The notes below the pieces were generated by a model. The model was not told the origin of the DNA. It worked only from the letters and a program-made list of their open reading frames with translations, and searched no databases. A DNA stretch of 57,741 bases from Planctomycetota bacterium (GTDB taxonomy: Bacteria > Planctomycetota > UBA1135 > GCA-002686595): NCBI GenBank assembly GCA_029259595.1, contig JAJDEW010000118.1:1-57741 (forward strand), read 5' to 3'. The translations under genes and the position numbers were made by a program. Positions 43,868 to 53,439 of the stretch are shown piece after piece (positions within the stretch are counted from its first letter, which is position 1; every line of letters starts with the position of its first letter).

Positions 43868-46800
43868 ATGTTCCCCTCCGCACGCCTCGCCCGTACGTGT
43901 CTGCTCCTCGCGTCCCTCGTTCCGTCGGCGGCCACCCAGGAGACGCTCGCGCCCGACGCGGTGCTCCTGCGGCAGCCGGACATCAGCCAGGATGAGGTCG
44001 TGTTCCGCTACGGCGACGATCTGTGGTTGGTGGACAAGCGTGGCGGTGTCGCTCGTCGCGTGACGTCGGGCGGGGGCCGCGAGCTCTCACCCAAGTTCGC
44101 TCCCGATGGCAAGCGCATCGCCTTCGTCGGCGCGTACGAAGGAGGCTCGGACCTCTACACGCTCGAGCTCGCGGGCGGTGTCCCGGTCCGGCACACCTTT
44201 CATCCCCAGCGTGAGTCGCTGTGTGACTGGACGCCGGCAGGCAACGAGCTGATCTACTTCTCGAGCGAGGCCTCGTTCTCGCGGCGAGCACCGAAGCTGT
44301 TCCGCATCGCGGTCCCCCTCGGTTCGCCCCGCGCTCTCCCCGTGCCCTACGGAACCTTCGGCGCGATCGACGGGACGGAGACGTGGCTGGCCTACACGCC
44401 TTCGACACGCGAGGGGCGAACGTGGAAGCGCTACCAGGGCGGCATGGCCCAGGACGTCTGGCTCGTGAACCTGAAGACGGGCGAGTCGCGCCGCGTGACG
44501 GATCATCCCGGGACCGATCGGCATCCGATGTGGCACGGGCGCAAGCTCTACTTCCTCTCGGACCGCGGACCCAATGCGCGCTTGAACCTCTATGTCCACG
44601 ATCCGAAGTCGGGCGAGACGACGCGTTTGACCGACTATCGGCAAGAGGACATCCGTTGGCCTTCGATGGGACCGGACGACATCGTCTTCGAGGCCGGCGG
44701 GCGTCTGATCCGTTACGAGTTCGCCACCGGCGAGCGCATCCCGATCGAGGTCCGGATCCCGGGCGCGCGTCCGGAGCTCCTGGAGCGCGCCGTCGACGTG
44801 CGCCCGAACGTGGTCGCGGCGCAGCCGGGTCCGAAGGGGGTGCGTGCGGTCGTCGAAGCGCGCGGCGAGCTGTTCAGCGTGCCGAAGGAGAAGGGGGTGA
44901 CGCGCAACCTGACGCGCACCGACGGCGTCGCCGAGCGCGACCCCGCTTGGAGTCCGGACGGGCGCTGGATCGCCTACCTCTCGGATCGCAGCGGGAACTA
45001 CGAGCTCACCCTCCGCGACGCGCGCGGGGAGGCCTTCGAGGGTGCGGACGAAAACGGCGAACGACGCCTGAGCTCACTCGGTGCCGGCTGGAAGTCGGAT
45101 CTCGTCTGGTCGCCGGACTCCGAACGCATCGCCTTCGGAACGAACGACGGGGCCTTGCACGTCCTGGAGGTCGCGACTGGCGAGCAGCGTGTGGTCGTGA
45201 CGTCGCCCGACGGCAGCGCGCCGCGTGTGCGCTTCAGCCCCGACGGACGCTGGCTCACCTTCGCCATGAGTGCGGCACGCGACCGCCTCAGCACGATCCG
45301 ACTCTTCGACCTGACGACCGACACGATGCACGAGGTGACCTCGGGCATGTACCTCGACACCGAGCCGGTGTTCGACCGCGGTGGGGGCTGGCTCTACTAC
45401 CGCTCCTTGCGTGAGTTCGAGCCCACCTACGAGGACTTCGGGACGACGTGGATCTACGCCGACGCTTCGACGTTGGTCGCGGTGCCGCTGCGGGCGGACG
45501 TCGAGAATCCCTTCGCGCTGGTCGACCCGCACGAGGAGCCGGACGACGACGAGACGGCGCCGGCGGCCGAGGACCCTGCAGAGACCGCAGAGTCCGCGGG
45601 AGACGGCGCGGCCTTCACCATCGTGCTCGAAGGCTTCGAAGCGCGCGCGCACCGCTTGCCCGTGCCCGCCGGGCGTCTGTCGGACCTCGAGGCGGGGCGC
45701 GCGGGCGAGCTGCTCTACCTGCGGGGTCCGCGCTCCGGTGCGGACGACGAGCCCGCGCTCGTTCGCTTCGTTCCAGGTGAGGACGACGAGGAGGAGGTCC
45801 TCGCCGACGTGGTCGCCTTCCGCCCGTGCTCGGCCGGGGCCCTGGCGTTCGTCGAGACGGAGGAGGGGTCCTACGGGTTCGTTCCCGTGGAGCCCGACGC
45901 GACCCTCGACGAGCTGGATCTCACCGGACTCGTGATGCGGATCCGGCCGCGCACCGAGTGGCGCCAGCTGCTCGACGACGTGCACCGGATCTTCCGCGAC
46001 TTCTTCTACGACGAAGGCATGCACGGCGTGAACTGGGATGCGGTGCACGGGCGCTTCGTCGGGCTCTTGCCCTACGCGACCTCGCGAGCCGACGTGCACG
46101 ACTTCATCGGCGACATGCTCGCCGAGCTCAACGTCGGGCATGCCTACAACCGACCTCCGACCGGGGGGCTGGGCGAGCGCGTGCCGCCCTCGCAACCGGC
46201 CGGCCTCCTGGGCTGCGACTGGGAGCTCGAGCGTGGTGCCTGGCGCATCGCTCACATCCTGTGCAGCGAGGCCCCCTACGAACTCGAGGCGCGTTCGCCG
46301 CTGGCCGCACCCGGTTTGGACGTCGCCGCGGGCGACTGGCTCCTGGAGGTGAACGGGGTCTTCGTCGACGGCTCGCGCGACGTGCACGCGGCGCTGCTCG
46401 GGACCGTCGGTCGTCCGACGGAGCTGACGGTGAACGTGACGCCGCTCATCGACGGCAACGAGCGGCGCGTCGTCGTCGTTCCGTTGGAGGACGACGACGA
46501 GCTGCGCTACCGGGACTGGGTGTCCGCCAACCGGCGCTTCGTCGACGGTGCGAGCGAGGGGCGCATCGGCTACGTGCACGTTCCCGACACCGGCATCCAC
46601 GGACAGAACGAGCTCTTCCGCCAGTTCCAGGGCGAGCGCGGGCACGCCGCCTTGATCGTCGACGAGCGCTGGAACGGCGGTGGTCAGATTCCGCTGCGCT
46701 TCATCGAACTCCTGGACCGGCCCGTGTCGAACTTCTGGGCCTTGCGGCACGGCGAAGACCTGACCTGGCCGCCGGTCGGACACCATGGGCCGAAGGCGAT

Positions 46801-47188
46801 GCTGATCAACGGCTGGTCGGGATCGGGGGGCGATCTGTTTCCCTACTACTTCCGCCAGCACGGGCTCGGTCCGCTGATCGGGCGCCGAACCTGGGGAGGG
46901 CTGGTCGGGATCTCCGGCAATCCGAGCCTGATCGACGGTTCGACGCCCACCGTTCCGCGCTTCGCGTTCTACGAGACGGACGGGACCTGGGGCATCGAGG
47001 GCTATGGGGTCGAGCCGGACATCGAGGTCCTGGACGATCCGGCCGAGATGCAAGGTGGGCGCGACCCGCAACTCGTCGCGGCGATCGAGCAGCTGCTTCT
47101 GGCGCTCGAGGGGCTGCCGGAGACCGGGCCCGTTCGTCCGCGCGGGCCCGATCGTTCCGGCGCCGGCGTCGCGCCCGCGGACCGCTGA
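43868..47188 (+). CDS. Tricorn-type protease (S41 family), exported
   Basis: The 1106-residue protein has a signal peptide (about 1-24) and two beta-propeller regions with PD40-type repeats (F-S-P-D-G-R-W-L; W-S-P-D-S-E-R-I). An acidic break near 560-590 and a tricorn C1 domain follow. A PDZ domain (about 770-850) and the S41-type C2 domain complete it. The predicted nucleophile is S986 in N-G-W-S-G-S-G-G-D. The catalytic histidine lies in V-G-H-A-Y, as in tricorn. Tricorn enzymes trim peptides released by other proteases; with a signal peptide this one would act in the periplasm or outside. Confidence 0.92.
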   Translation: MFPSARLARTCLLLASLVPSAATQETLAPDAVLLRQPDISQDEVVFRYGDDLWLVDKRGGVARRVTSGGGRELSPKFAPDGKRIAFVGAYEGGSDLYTLELAGGVPVRHTFHPQRESLCDWTPAGNELIYFSSEASFSRRAPKLFRIAVPLGSPRALPVPYGTFGAIDGTETWLAYTPSTREGRTWKRYQGGMAQDVWLVNLKTGESRRVTDHPGTDRHPMWHGRKLYFLSDRGPNARLNLYVHDPKSGETTRLTDYRQEDIRWPSMGPDDIVFEAGGRLIRYEFATGERIPIEVRIPGARPELLERAVDVRPNVVAAQPGPKGVRAVVEARGELFSVPKEKGVTRNLTRTDGVAERDPAWSPDGRWIAYLSDRSGNYELTLRDARGEAFEGADENGERRLSSLGAGWKSDLVWSPDSERIAFGTNDGALHVLEVATGEQRVVVTSPDGSAPRVRFSPDGRWLTFAMSAARDRLSTIRLFDLTTDTMHEVTSGMYLDTEPVFDRGGGWLYYRSLREFEPTYEDFGTTWIYADASTLVAVPLRADVENPFALVDPHEEPDDDETAPAAEDPAETAESAGDGAAFTIVLEGFEARAHRLPVPAGRLSDLEAGRAGELLYLRGPRSGADDEPALVRFVPGEDDEEEVLADVVAFRPCSAGALAFVETEEGSYGFVPVEPDATLDELDLTGLVMRIRPRTEWRQLLDDVHRIFRDFFYDEGMHGVNWDAVHGRFVGLLPYATSRADVHDFIGDMLAELNVGHAYNRPPTGGLGERVPPSQPAGLLGCDWELERGAWRIAHILCSEAPYELEARSPLAAPGLDVAAGDWLLEVNGVFVDGSRDVHAALLGTVGRPTELTVNVTPLIDGNERRVVVVPLEDDDELRYRDWVSANRRFVDGASEGRIGYVHVPDTGIHGQNELFRQFQGERGHAALIVDERWNGGGQIPLRFIELLDRPVSNFWALRHGEDLTWPPVGHHGPKAMLINGWSGSGGDLFPYYFRQHGLGPLIGRRTWGGLVGISGNPSLIDGSTPTVPRFAFYETDGTWGIEGYGVEPDIEVLDDPAEMQGGRDPQLVAAIEQLLLALEGLPETGPVRPRGPDRSGAGVAPADR

Positions 47189-47370
47189 GGGACCGTTCGA
47201 ACTCCGAAAGCGGCGGTCGGAGGCGCCCGCGGCAGGGGTAGAATCCGCGCTCGAAGCCACGCGCGGGGATCCCGGCCGCCCGAAGTCGCCCAACAGGTCG
47301 CTGCCCGGCTCGTAGGGCCTTCGAACCGAGCTCCCTTCACCCTCCCGCCCCGGACAACCCCCGTTAATAG
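47189..47370 (+). promoter_or_regulatory. Likely promoter and leader of the MoxR/Bat operon
   Basis: A -10-like TAGAAT lies at 47239-47244, giving an untranslated leader of roughly 120 bases before ATG 47371. The stretch is otherwise without genes. No -35 box or clear ribosome site is seen; TTAATAG lies directly before the ATG. Confidence 0.4.
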
Positions 47371-48369
<999 letters not shown>

Positions 48370-48377
48370 CGCACCGC

Positions 48378-49322
48378 GTGGGAAGCGACTTGAAACCGAA
48401 GCCGGCAGCGGATTCCGCCGAGACGACGCTCACCCCCGAGCTGATGGCGCGGGTGCGGCAGATCCAGATTCGCACGCACGGACTCGTTTCGGCCGCGCTT
48501 CAGGGGGCCTATCGCTCGAGCTTCCGGGGCACCGGGATCGAGTTCGAGGAAGTGCGTCCCTACATGCCGGGTGACGAGGTCCGCTCGATCGACTGGAACG
48601 TGACGGCGCGCACCGGCGAGCCGCACATCAAGACCTACGTCGAGGAACGCCAGCTGATCGTGCAGCTCGTCGTCGACACGAGCCGTTCGATGGACTTCGG
48701 CAGCGTCGACAAGACGAAGCGCGAGGCGGCAGCCGAGGTCTGCGCGCTCTTGGCCTTCGTGGCGGCGGGACAGCAGGACCAGATCGGTCTGTGCCTGTTC
48801 GCCGACGAGCCCGGGCTGCACCTCGAGCCGGACAAGGGCACGCGCCATGTCCTGCGGGTCGTGCGCGAGGTCATGGCGGCACGCACCTCGGGCGTGGGCA
48901 GCTCGCTCGCGGGCGTGCTCGAGCACCAGCTCTTGCACCTCAAGCGCCGTTCGTTGGTGCTCGTCGTCTCGGACTTCCTGGGCGTGGAGAACGAAGACTG
49001 GCAGCGGCCGCTGGCGCACCTCGCGCGCAAGCACGACGTGATCTGCGTGCGGGTCACCGACCCCTTCGAAGAGCGGCTCCCGAAGAGCGGCCTCTTGCTC
49101 TTCGAAGAGATCGAGTCCGGCCGCACGATCGAGATCGACACGGCCTCGAAGGCGGTGCGCGAGGATTGGCAGGCACGCGCCAGGCAACGCGCCGAGCACG
49201 TGCTCCGCACGGTGCGGCGTGCGCGGGCGGACCTGGTCGAGGTCACGACGGGCGGGGACCCCGCCGAACCGATCGTGCGTCTGTTCCGGCGCCGAGCCCA
49301 ACGGGGCGGTGGGGTCGGATGA
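48378..49322 (+). CDS. DUF58-domain protein
   Basis: The 314-residue protein carries the DUF58 signature R-P-Y-x-P-G-D-E-V-R-S-I-D-W-N-V-T-A-R (about 55-74) after the G-x-G-I-E-F-E-E-V line. The VWA-like core has D-T-S-R-S-M (about 100-105). It lacks membrane segments, so it is probably a cytoplasmic link between MoxR and the membrane partners. GTG 48378 is the likely start. Its stop overlaps the next start as ATGA. Confidence 0.93.
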   Translation: MGSDLKPKPAADSAETTLTPELMARVRQIQIRTHGLVSAALQGAYRSSFRGTGIEFEEVRPYMPGDEVRSIDWNVTARTGEPHIKTYVEERQLIVQLVVDTSRSMDFGSVDKTKREAAAEVCALLAFVAAGQQDQIGLCLFADEPGLHLEPDKGTRHVLRVVREVMAARTSGVGSSLAGVLEHQLLHLKRRSLVLVVSDFLGVENEDWQRPLAHLARKHDVICVRVTDPFEERLPKSGLLLFEEIESGRTIEIDTASKAVREDWQARARQRAEHVLRTVRRARADLVEVTTGGDPAEPIVRLFRRRAQRGGGVG

Positions 49323-50278
49323 GCGCCACGCTGACGCTTTGCGCCGTCCTTGCGGTCGCGCTGGTCACGCCGCTCACGCGCGCCAGCGAGGCGCGCGCTC
49401 GCATGCTGATCGAGGGCGCCGACGCGGTCGAGGTGGGGGTCCCGTTCTCGCTGACCTACGAGCTCGAACACGAGGCCGGCGCGACCGTCGAAGGGCTCGA
49501 TGCCGACGCACTCGTGCTCGACGACTCCTGGATCGTGTTCGGTTCGCGGCGCGAACCGGCACGTGCGGTCGAGGCCTCGCCCGGGCGTGAGCGAACGCGT
49601 CGCACCTGGGAGCTGGCCTCGCTCGACCCGGGTGAGCGCGTCTTGCCTGCGCTCGGTGTCACCGTCGACGGTCGTCCGGTGCCTCCGCCCGAGGAGCCCG
49701 CGCGCGTTACCGTGCGCGGGGTGCTGGGAGAAGGCGAAGATGCGCCGCGACCGCTGCGGAGCTTTCCTGACCCGTTCGGGACCGGTCTGCCGCAAGCCGC
49801 GAGCGGATTCGTCTGGCCGCTGGCTGCCGGCGCACTCGTGCTCGTCGCACTGGCTTACGCCACATGGCGCGCGCGCCCCAAGCGCGCCGCCGTGCCTCCG
49901 CCGCCGACGACGCAGGAGCGTTTCGCGCGCGCCAAGGCGGTGCGACACGAGGACGCCGACGCGCTGCTCGTGGCGGTCTTCGAACTTTCGGACATCGTGC
50001 GCAGCGCCTTCGACGAAGCCCTGGAAGGCGGCTACGAGCGCCGGGCGTTGACGGATGGGGAGTGGCTCGACGCCGCACAGCTTCCCGCGGAAACGGGCAC
50101 GCGGATGGCAGCCTTTCTCGAGCGCTGCGGACGGGTGAAGTACGCCGGTGAAACGCCCACCTCCTGGGCGTTCGACGAGCTCGTGAACGAGGCCGGTGCG
50201 TTGCTCGAGACGGCCAAGGCCTCGTCCGGGGTCACGGCCGCTACGCCTTTGGAACCTGTCGAAGAGGGCGCCCGTTGA
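49319..50278 (+). CDS. Membrane protein of the Bat operon (DUF4381/BatD-like)
   Basis: The 319-residue protein has a signal sequence (about 1-22), an external beta domain (about 25-140), one membrane helix (about 168-185) and a cytoplasmic helical domain (about 200-305). This matches the DUF4381-like slot between DUF58 and the VWA genes in Bat operons. A conserved-looking Y-E-R-R-A-L-T-D-G-E-W and C-G-R-V-K-Y-A segment near the C-terminus is also typical. It overlaps both neighbours by four bases. Confidence 0.75.
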   Translation: MSATLTLCAVLAVALVTPLTRASEARARMLIEGADAVEVGVPFSLTYELEHEAGATVEGLDADALVLDDSWIVFGSRREPARAVEASPGRERTRRTWELASLDPGERVLPALGVTVDGRPVPPPEEPARVTVRGVLGEGEDAPRPLRSFPDPFGTGLPQAASGFVWPLAAGALVLVALAYATWRARPKRAAVPPPPTTQERFARAKAVRHEDADALLVAVFELSDIVRSAFDEALEGGYERRALTDGEWLDAAQLPAETGTRMAAFLERCGRVKYAGETPTSWAFDELVNEAGALLETAKASSGVTAATPLEPVEEGAR

Positions 50279-51351
50279 GCTTCCTGCCGGCGATCGAGGC
50301 TCCCGGGCCGGCCTCCCAGGCCGTGCAGAGCGCGGGGCGCGCGAACTTCGAGTTGTGGGGCGACTACTCGCTCTCGGACCCGGTCTTCCTGCTCTTGATC
50401 CCGCTCGCGCTCCTGCTCGTCGCCTGGGGCCGCGCGCGCGGCGGTCGCGCCCGCGGGCGCGTGCCCATGCTTCCGCTCGCGGCCGCACGCTCGCTGCGCC
50501 AGCGCCTGATGTTCCTGCCGAGCGTGTTCCAGGTCATCGCCCTGGTGCTCGTGGCGATCAGCTTGGCGCGCCCGTTGCGCGGCAACGTGCAGCGCAATGT
50601 CGTGTCCGAGGGCGTCGACATCGTGCTCGCGATCGACCGCTCGGGTTCGATGCGGTTCGACGACCTCGAGCCCGGCGTGAACCGGCTCGAGGTGGTGAAG
50701 GACGTCGTCGGGGACTTCGCCGAACGCCGCATGACGGATCGCGAAGGCGCGGCGGACAACGTGGCCCTGCTTTCCTTCGCGCGCTATCCGCAGCTCTTGT
50801 GCCCGTTCACGCTCGATGTCGATGCACTCGCGGGCTTCCTCGAGGATGTCGACCTGGTCGATCGGCGCGAGGAGGACGGCACCGCGATCGGTGTGGCGCT
50901 CGCGAAGGCCGTCTCGGTGCTGCGCGACAGTGCGGCCAAGTCGAAGATCGTCGTGCTCCTGACCGACGGCGAGAACAACGTGCACGAAATCACGCCGACG
51001 GCCGCCGCCGAGCTCGCGGCGGAGGTCGGGGTGCGGGTCTACACGATCTATGCGGCGCGTTACGTCTACGTCCACGACCCCTTCCGCGGCTACGTGCCGC
51101 GCACGGGCGAGGTCGACACGTCGGAATTGCGCGGCATCGCGGAACTCACCGGCGGTCGCTTCTTCCGCGCGATCGACAAGGAGTCGCTCGAGGGCATCTA
51201 CACCGAGATCGAAGCGCTCGAGCGAACCGAACGTCGCGAACAACGCTTCGAGGAGACCTTCGACCTCTATCCGCTCTTTCTCCTGCCGGGCCTCCTGATC
51301 TACGGGCTCGCCTGGCTCTCCTCGTCGACCTGGGCACGGAGGCTCGCGTGA
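50275..51351 (+). CDS. VWA-domain membrane protein (BatA-like)
   Basis: The 358-residue protein starts at TTG 50275, overlapping the preceding TGA. It has BatA architecture: N-terminal membrane helices (about 35-55 and 80-100), a VWA domain with MIDAS D-R-S-G-S-M (about 121-126), and a C-terminal membrane helix (about 330-350). The domain faces the periplasm or cytoplasm depending on topology and binds a divalent cation and a partner protein. The T-D-G-E-N-N motif and G-G-R-F-F-R-A line of the family are visible. Confidence 0.9.
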   Translation: MSFLPAIEAPGPASQAVQSAGRANFELWGDYSLSDPVFLLLIPLALLLVAWGRARGGRARGRVPMLPLAAARSLRQRLMFLPSVFQVIALVLVAISLARPLRGNVQRNVVSEGVDIVLAIDRSGSMRFDDLEPGVNRLEVVKDVVGDFAERRMTDREGAADNVALLSFARYPQLLCPFTLDVDALAGFLEDVDLVDRREEDGTAIGVALAKAVSVLRDSAAKSKIVVLLTDGENNVHEITPTAAAELAAEVGVRVYTIYAARYVYVHDPFRGYVPRTGEVDTSELRGIAELTGGRFFRAIDKESLEGIYTEIEALERTERREQRFEETFDLYPLFLLPGLLIYGLAWLSSSTWARRLA

Positions 51352-52376
51352 ACGGTGTCGATCTCCTGCGGCCGAACTACGCCTGGACGCTGGCGGTCGC
51401 CGTCGTCGTCCTGCTCGTGGGGGCGCGGGGTCTGCATCGGCGAGCGCGCGAGCTGCACCAGCTGGTCGCGGCGCGTCAGTTCCAGCGCTTCCTGCCGGGT
51501 TTCTCGCGCCCTCGTGCGCTCGTGCGTCTGCTCTTGGCTGCCGCTGGGCTGTTCTTCCTGGGGCTCTCGGCGCTCGGTCCGGTGCGCGGCTACACGCTGC
51601 GCGATGCCAAGCGCAAGAGCCTCGACCTCGTGCTGTGCATCGACACGTCGCGCAGCATGCTCGCGACCGATCTGCGGCCCAACCGACTCGAGCGCGCGCG
51701 CCGCGAGATCTACGGGCTCTTCGAGCGCATGAAGGACGACCGCTGTGCGCTGATCGCCTTCTCGGGGGACGCGCGCGAGGTCGCACCCCTGACGCACGAC
51801 CGCCAGACCCTGCGGGCGCTCCTGACCTACGTGACACCGGACGACAATCGGCGCGGAGGAACGAACCTGGCGGCGGCCCTCGAGCGCGCGTTGACGCTCT
51901 TCGACGGACGCAGCGGAGCGCACGAAGCGGTCGTCCTGCTCACGGACGGTGAAGACCTCGAGGGACGTGCGGCCGAGCTCGCGAAGCAGGCCGAGGAGCG
52001 CGGAATCCGGGTCTACATCGTCGGTGTCGGGACGGAAGGGGGCAGCAAGATCCCGGTGCGGATGGACGACGGTCGGCAGGGATTCTTGAAGGGGCCGGGT
52101 GGCGAGGAAGTCGTGACCAAGCTCGAGACGGCCAGCCTGGAGCGGATTGCGCGGCTCACGGGGGGCGAGTTCCTCTCGGTCGAGCAGTCGCCCAAGCCGC
52201 TCGAGGACCTGTACTCGAAGCGCATTTCGAGGCTCGAGGGCCGCGAGGTCGAGGACGGACAGCGTCGGGTTCCACACGATCGATACCAATGGCCCCTCGC
52301 GGTCGGCCTACTCTGCATGCTGATCGAATCCTCCTTGCGCGAACGCAAGGGCTTCTTCGGAGGAAGCGCTCGATGA
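51348..52376 (+). CDS. VWA-domain membrane protein (BatB-like)
   Basis: The 342-residue protein starts at GTG 51348 with the stop of the previous gene inside (GTGA). Membrane helices at about 10-25 and 55-78 precede a VWA domain with D-T-S-R-S-M (about 98-103) and T-D-G-E-D. A C-terminal helix follows (about 312-328). It is paralogous to its upstream neighbour; such pairs are expected to work together. The stop overlaps the next gene as ATGA. Confidence 0.9.
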   Translation: MNGVDLLRPNYAWTLAVAVVVLLVGARGLHRRARELHQLVAARQFQRFLPGFSRPRALVRLLLAAAGLFFLGLSALGPVRGYTLRDAKRKSLDLVLCIDTSRSMLATDLRPNRLERARREIYGLFERMKDDRCALIAFSGDAREVAPLTHDRQTLRALLTYVTPDDNRRGGTNLAAALERALTLFDGRSGAHEAVVLLTDGEDLEGRAAELAKQAEERGIRVYIVGVGTEGGSKIPVRMDDGRQGFLKGPGGEEVVTKLETASLERIARLTGGEFLSVEQSPKPLEDLYSKRISRLEGREVEDGQRRVPHDRYQWPLAVGLLCMLIESSLRERKGFFGGSAR

Positions 52377-53431
52377 ATGCGAAGACAACGAGCACACGGA
52401 CCGTCGGTCTGGCCTGTCTCGTCGCGGCCATTCCCTGGCAAGGCGGCGAGCCGGACTTCGGCCAGGCTCTGCGCGCGATCGTCGCCCAGGAGCGCGAGGG
52501 AGCCTGGGAGGAAGCGGTCGAGTCGATCGACACGTGGTTGGGCAGGGCCGAAGAACGTGAGCTCGGCGAGCTGCAGCGCGCGGAGCTGCACTACGCTCGT
52601 GGCGTCGTCCTGGCGGCCGTGGACGAACCCGAGCGCCGGCTCGAGTCCGTGCCGTCGTTCGGGAGCGCACGAGCGTTGGCGGGTCCCGGCGAGCTACGGC
52701 TCGCTTCGACTTACAACATCGCCGGCGTGCTGCTGCGCGAGGCGGAGACGTGGCGCTCGCAGATCCCCGAGCTGGGCGGACAAGCGGCAAGCGGCCTGCC
52801 GCTGCCCGCATCGCCCTCGGGGGGGGCGCCGCCTGGGGCGCCCCCGAATGCTCCCCCGGAAGATCCACCGGACCCGCTGAAGGAGGCCCGTACCGCCTAC
52901 CTGGCCTCGAAGGGTGTGCACCTGGAACGGTTGCGCTCCGATTGGAGCGATGTCGACACGCGTGCGAACCTCGAGCTGATCCAGCGACGTCTGCGCGAAC
53001 TCGACGAGATCGAGCGTGAGCGGGAAGAGAAGCAGAAGGAGCAAGAGCAGAATCAGGACCCGAGCGAAGGCGAGGAGAACGAGGAGCAGCAGGAGGACGG
53101 GGACCAACAGGAGTCGGACGAACAGCAAGACGGCGAGTCCGGCGACGAGCAGAAGGACGGCCAGAACGAACAGGACGAGCAGCAGAAGGAGCCCGAAGAC
53201 TCGGAGCAAGAGGGGCAGGATGGCGAGCAAGAGCGTCAAACCGAGAACGTCCCCCAAGGCGAAGGCGAACCCCAGGAAGGGCCCGCACCCGGCGAGCCGA
53301 GCGAACGCCACTTGACGCGCGAGGAAGTCATGCGCCTGCTCGACCGACTCTCCGAACTCGAGAAGGAAGGACAGGCGGTGCGCTCGGCCATCCGCGAAGC
53401 GCGTCGGGTCCCCGTGGACCGCGACTGGTAG
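52373..53431 (+). CDS. BatC-like protein with Gln/Glu-rich tail
   Basis: The 352-residue protein has a hydrophobic start (about 8-22), a helical TPR-like region (about 25-150), a Pro/Gly-rich link, and an extremely acidic Glu/Gln/Asp-rich low-complexity tract (about 220-320). A short conserved ending has H-L-T-R-E-E-V-M-R-L-L-D and V-D-R-D-W. BatC proteins in this slot combine TPR with such tails, and the last W-like residue pattern recurs in the family as I recall. The tract is probably disordered. Confidence 0.75.
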   Translation: MNAKTTSTRTVGLACLVAAIPWQGGEPDFGQALRAIVAQEREGAWEEAVESIDTWLGRAEERELGELQRAELHYARGVVLAAVDEPERRLESVPSFGSARALAGPGELRLASTYNIAGVLLREAETWRSQIPELGGQAASGLPLPASPSGGAPPGAPPNAPPEDPPDPLKEARTAYLASKGVHLERLRSDWSDVDTRANLELIQRRLRELDEIEREREEKQKEQEQNQDPSEGEENEEQQEDGDQQESDEQQDGESGDEQKDGQNEQDEQQKEPEDSEQEGQDGEQERQTENVPQGEGEPQEGPAPGEPSERHLTREEVMRLLDRLSELEKEGQAVRSAIREARRVPVDRDW

Positions 53432-53439
53432 GAGATTCC

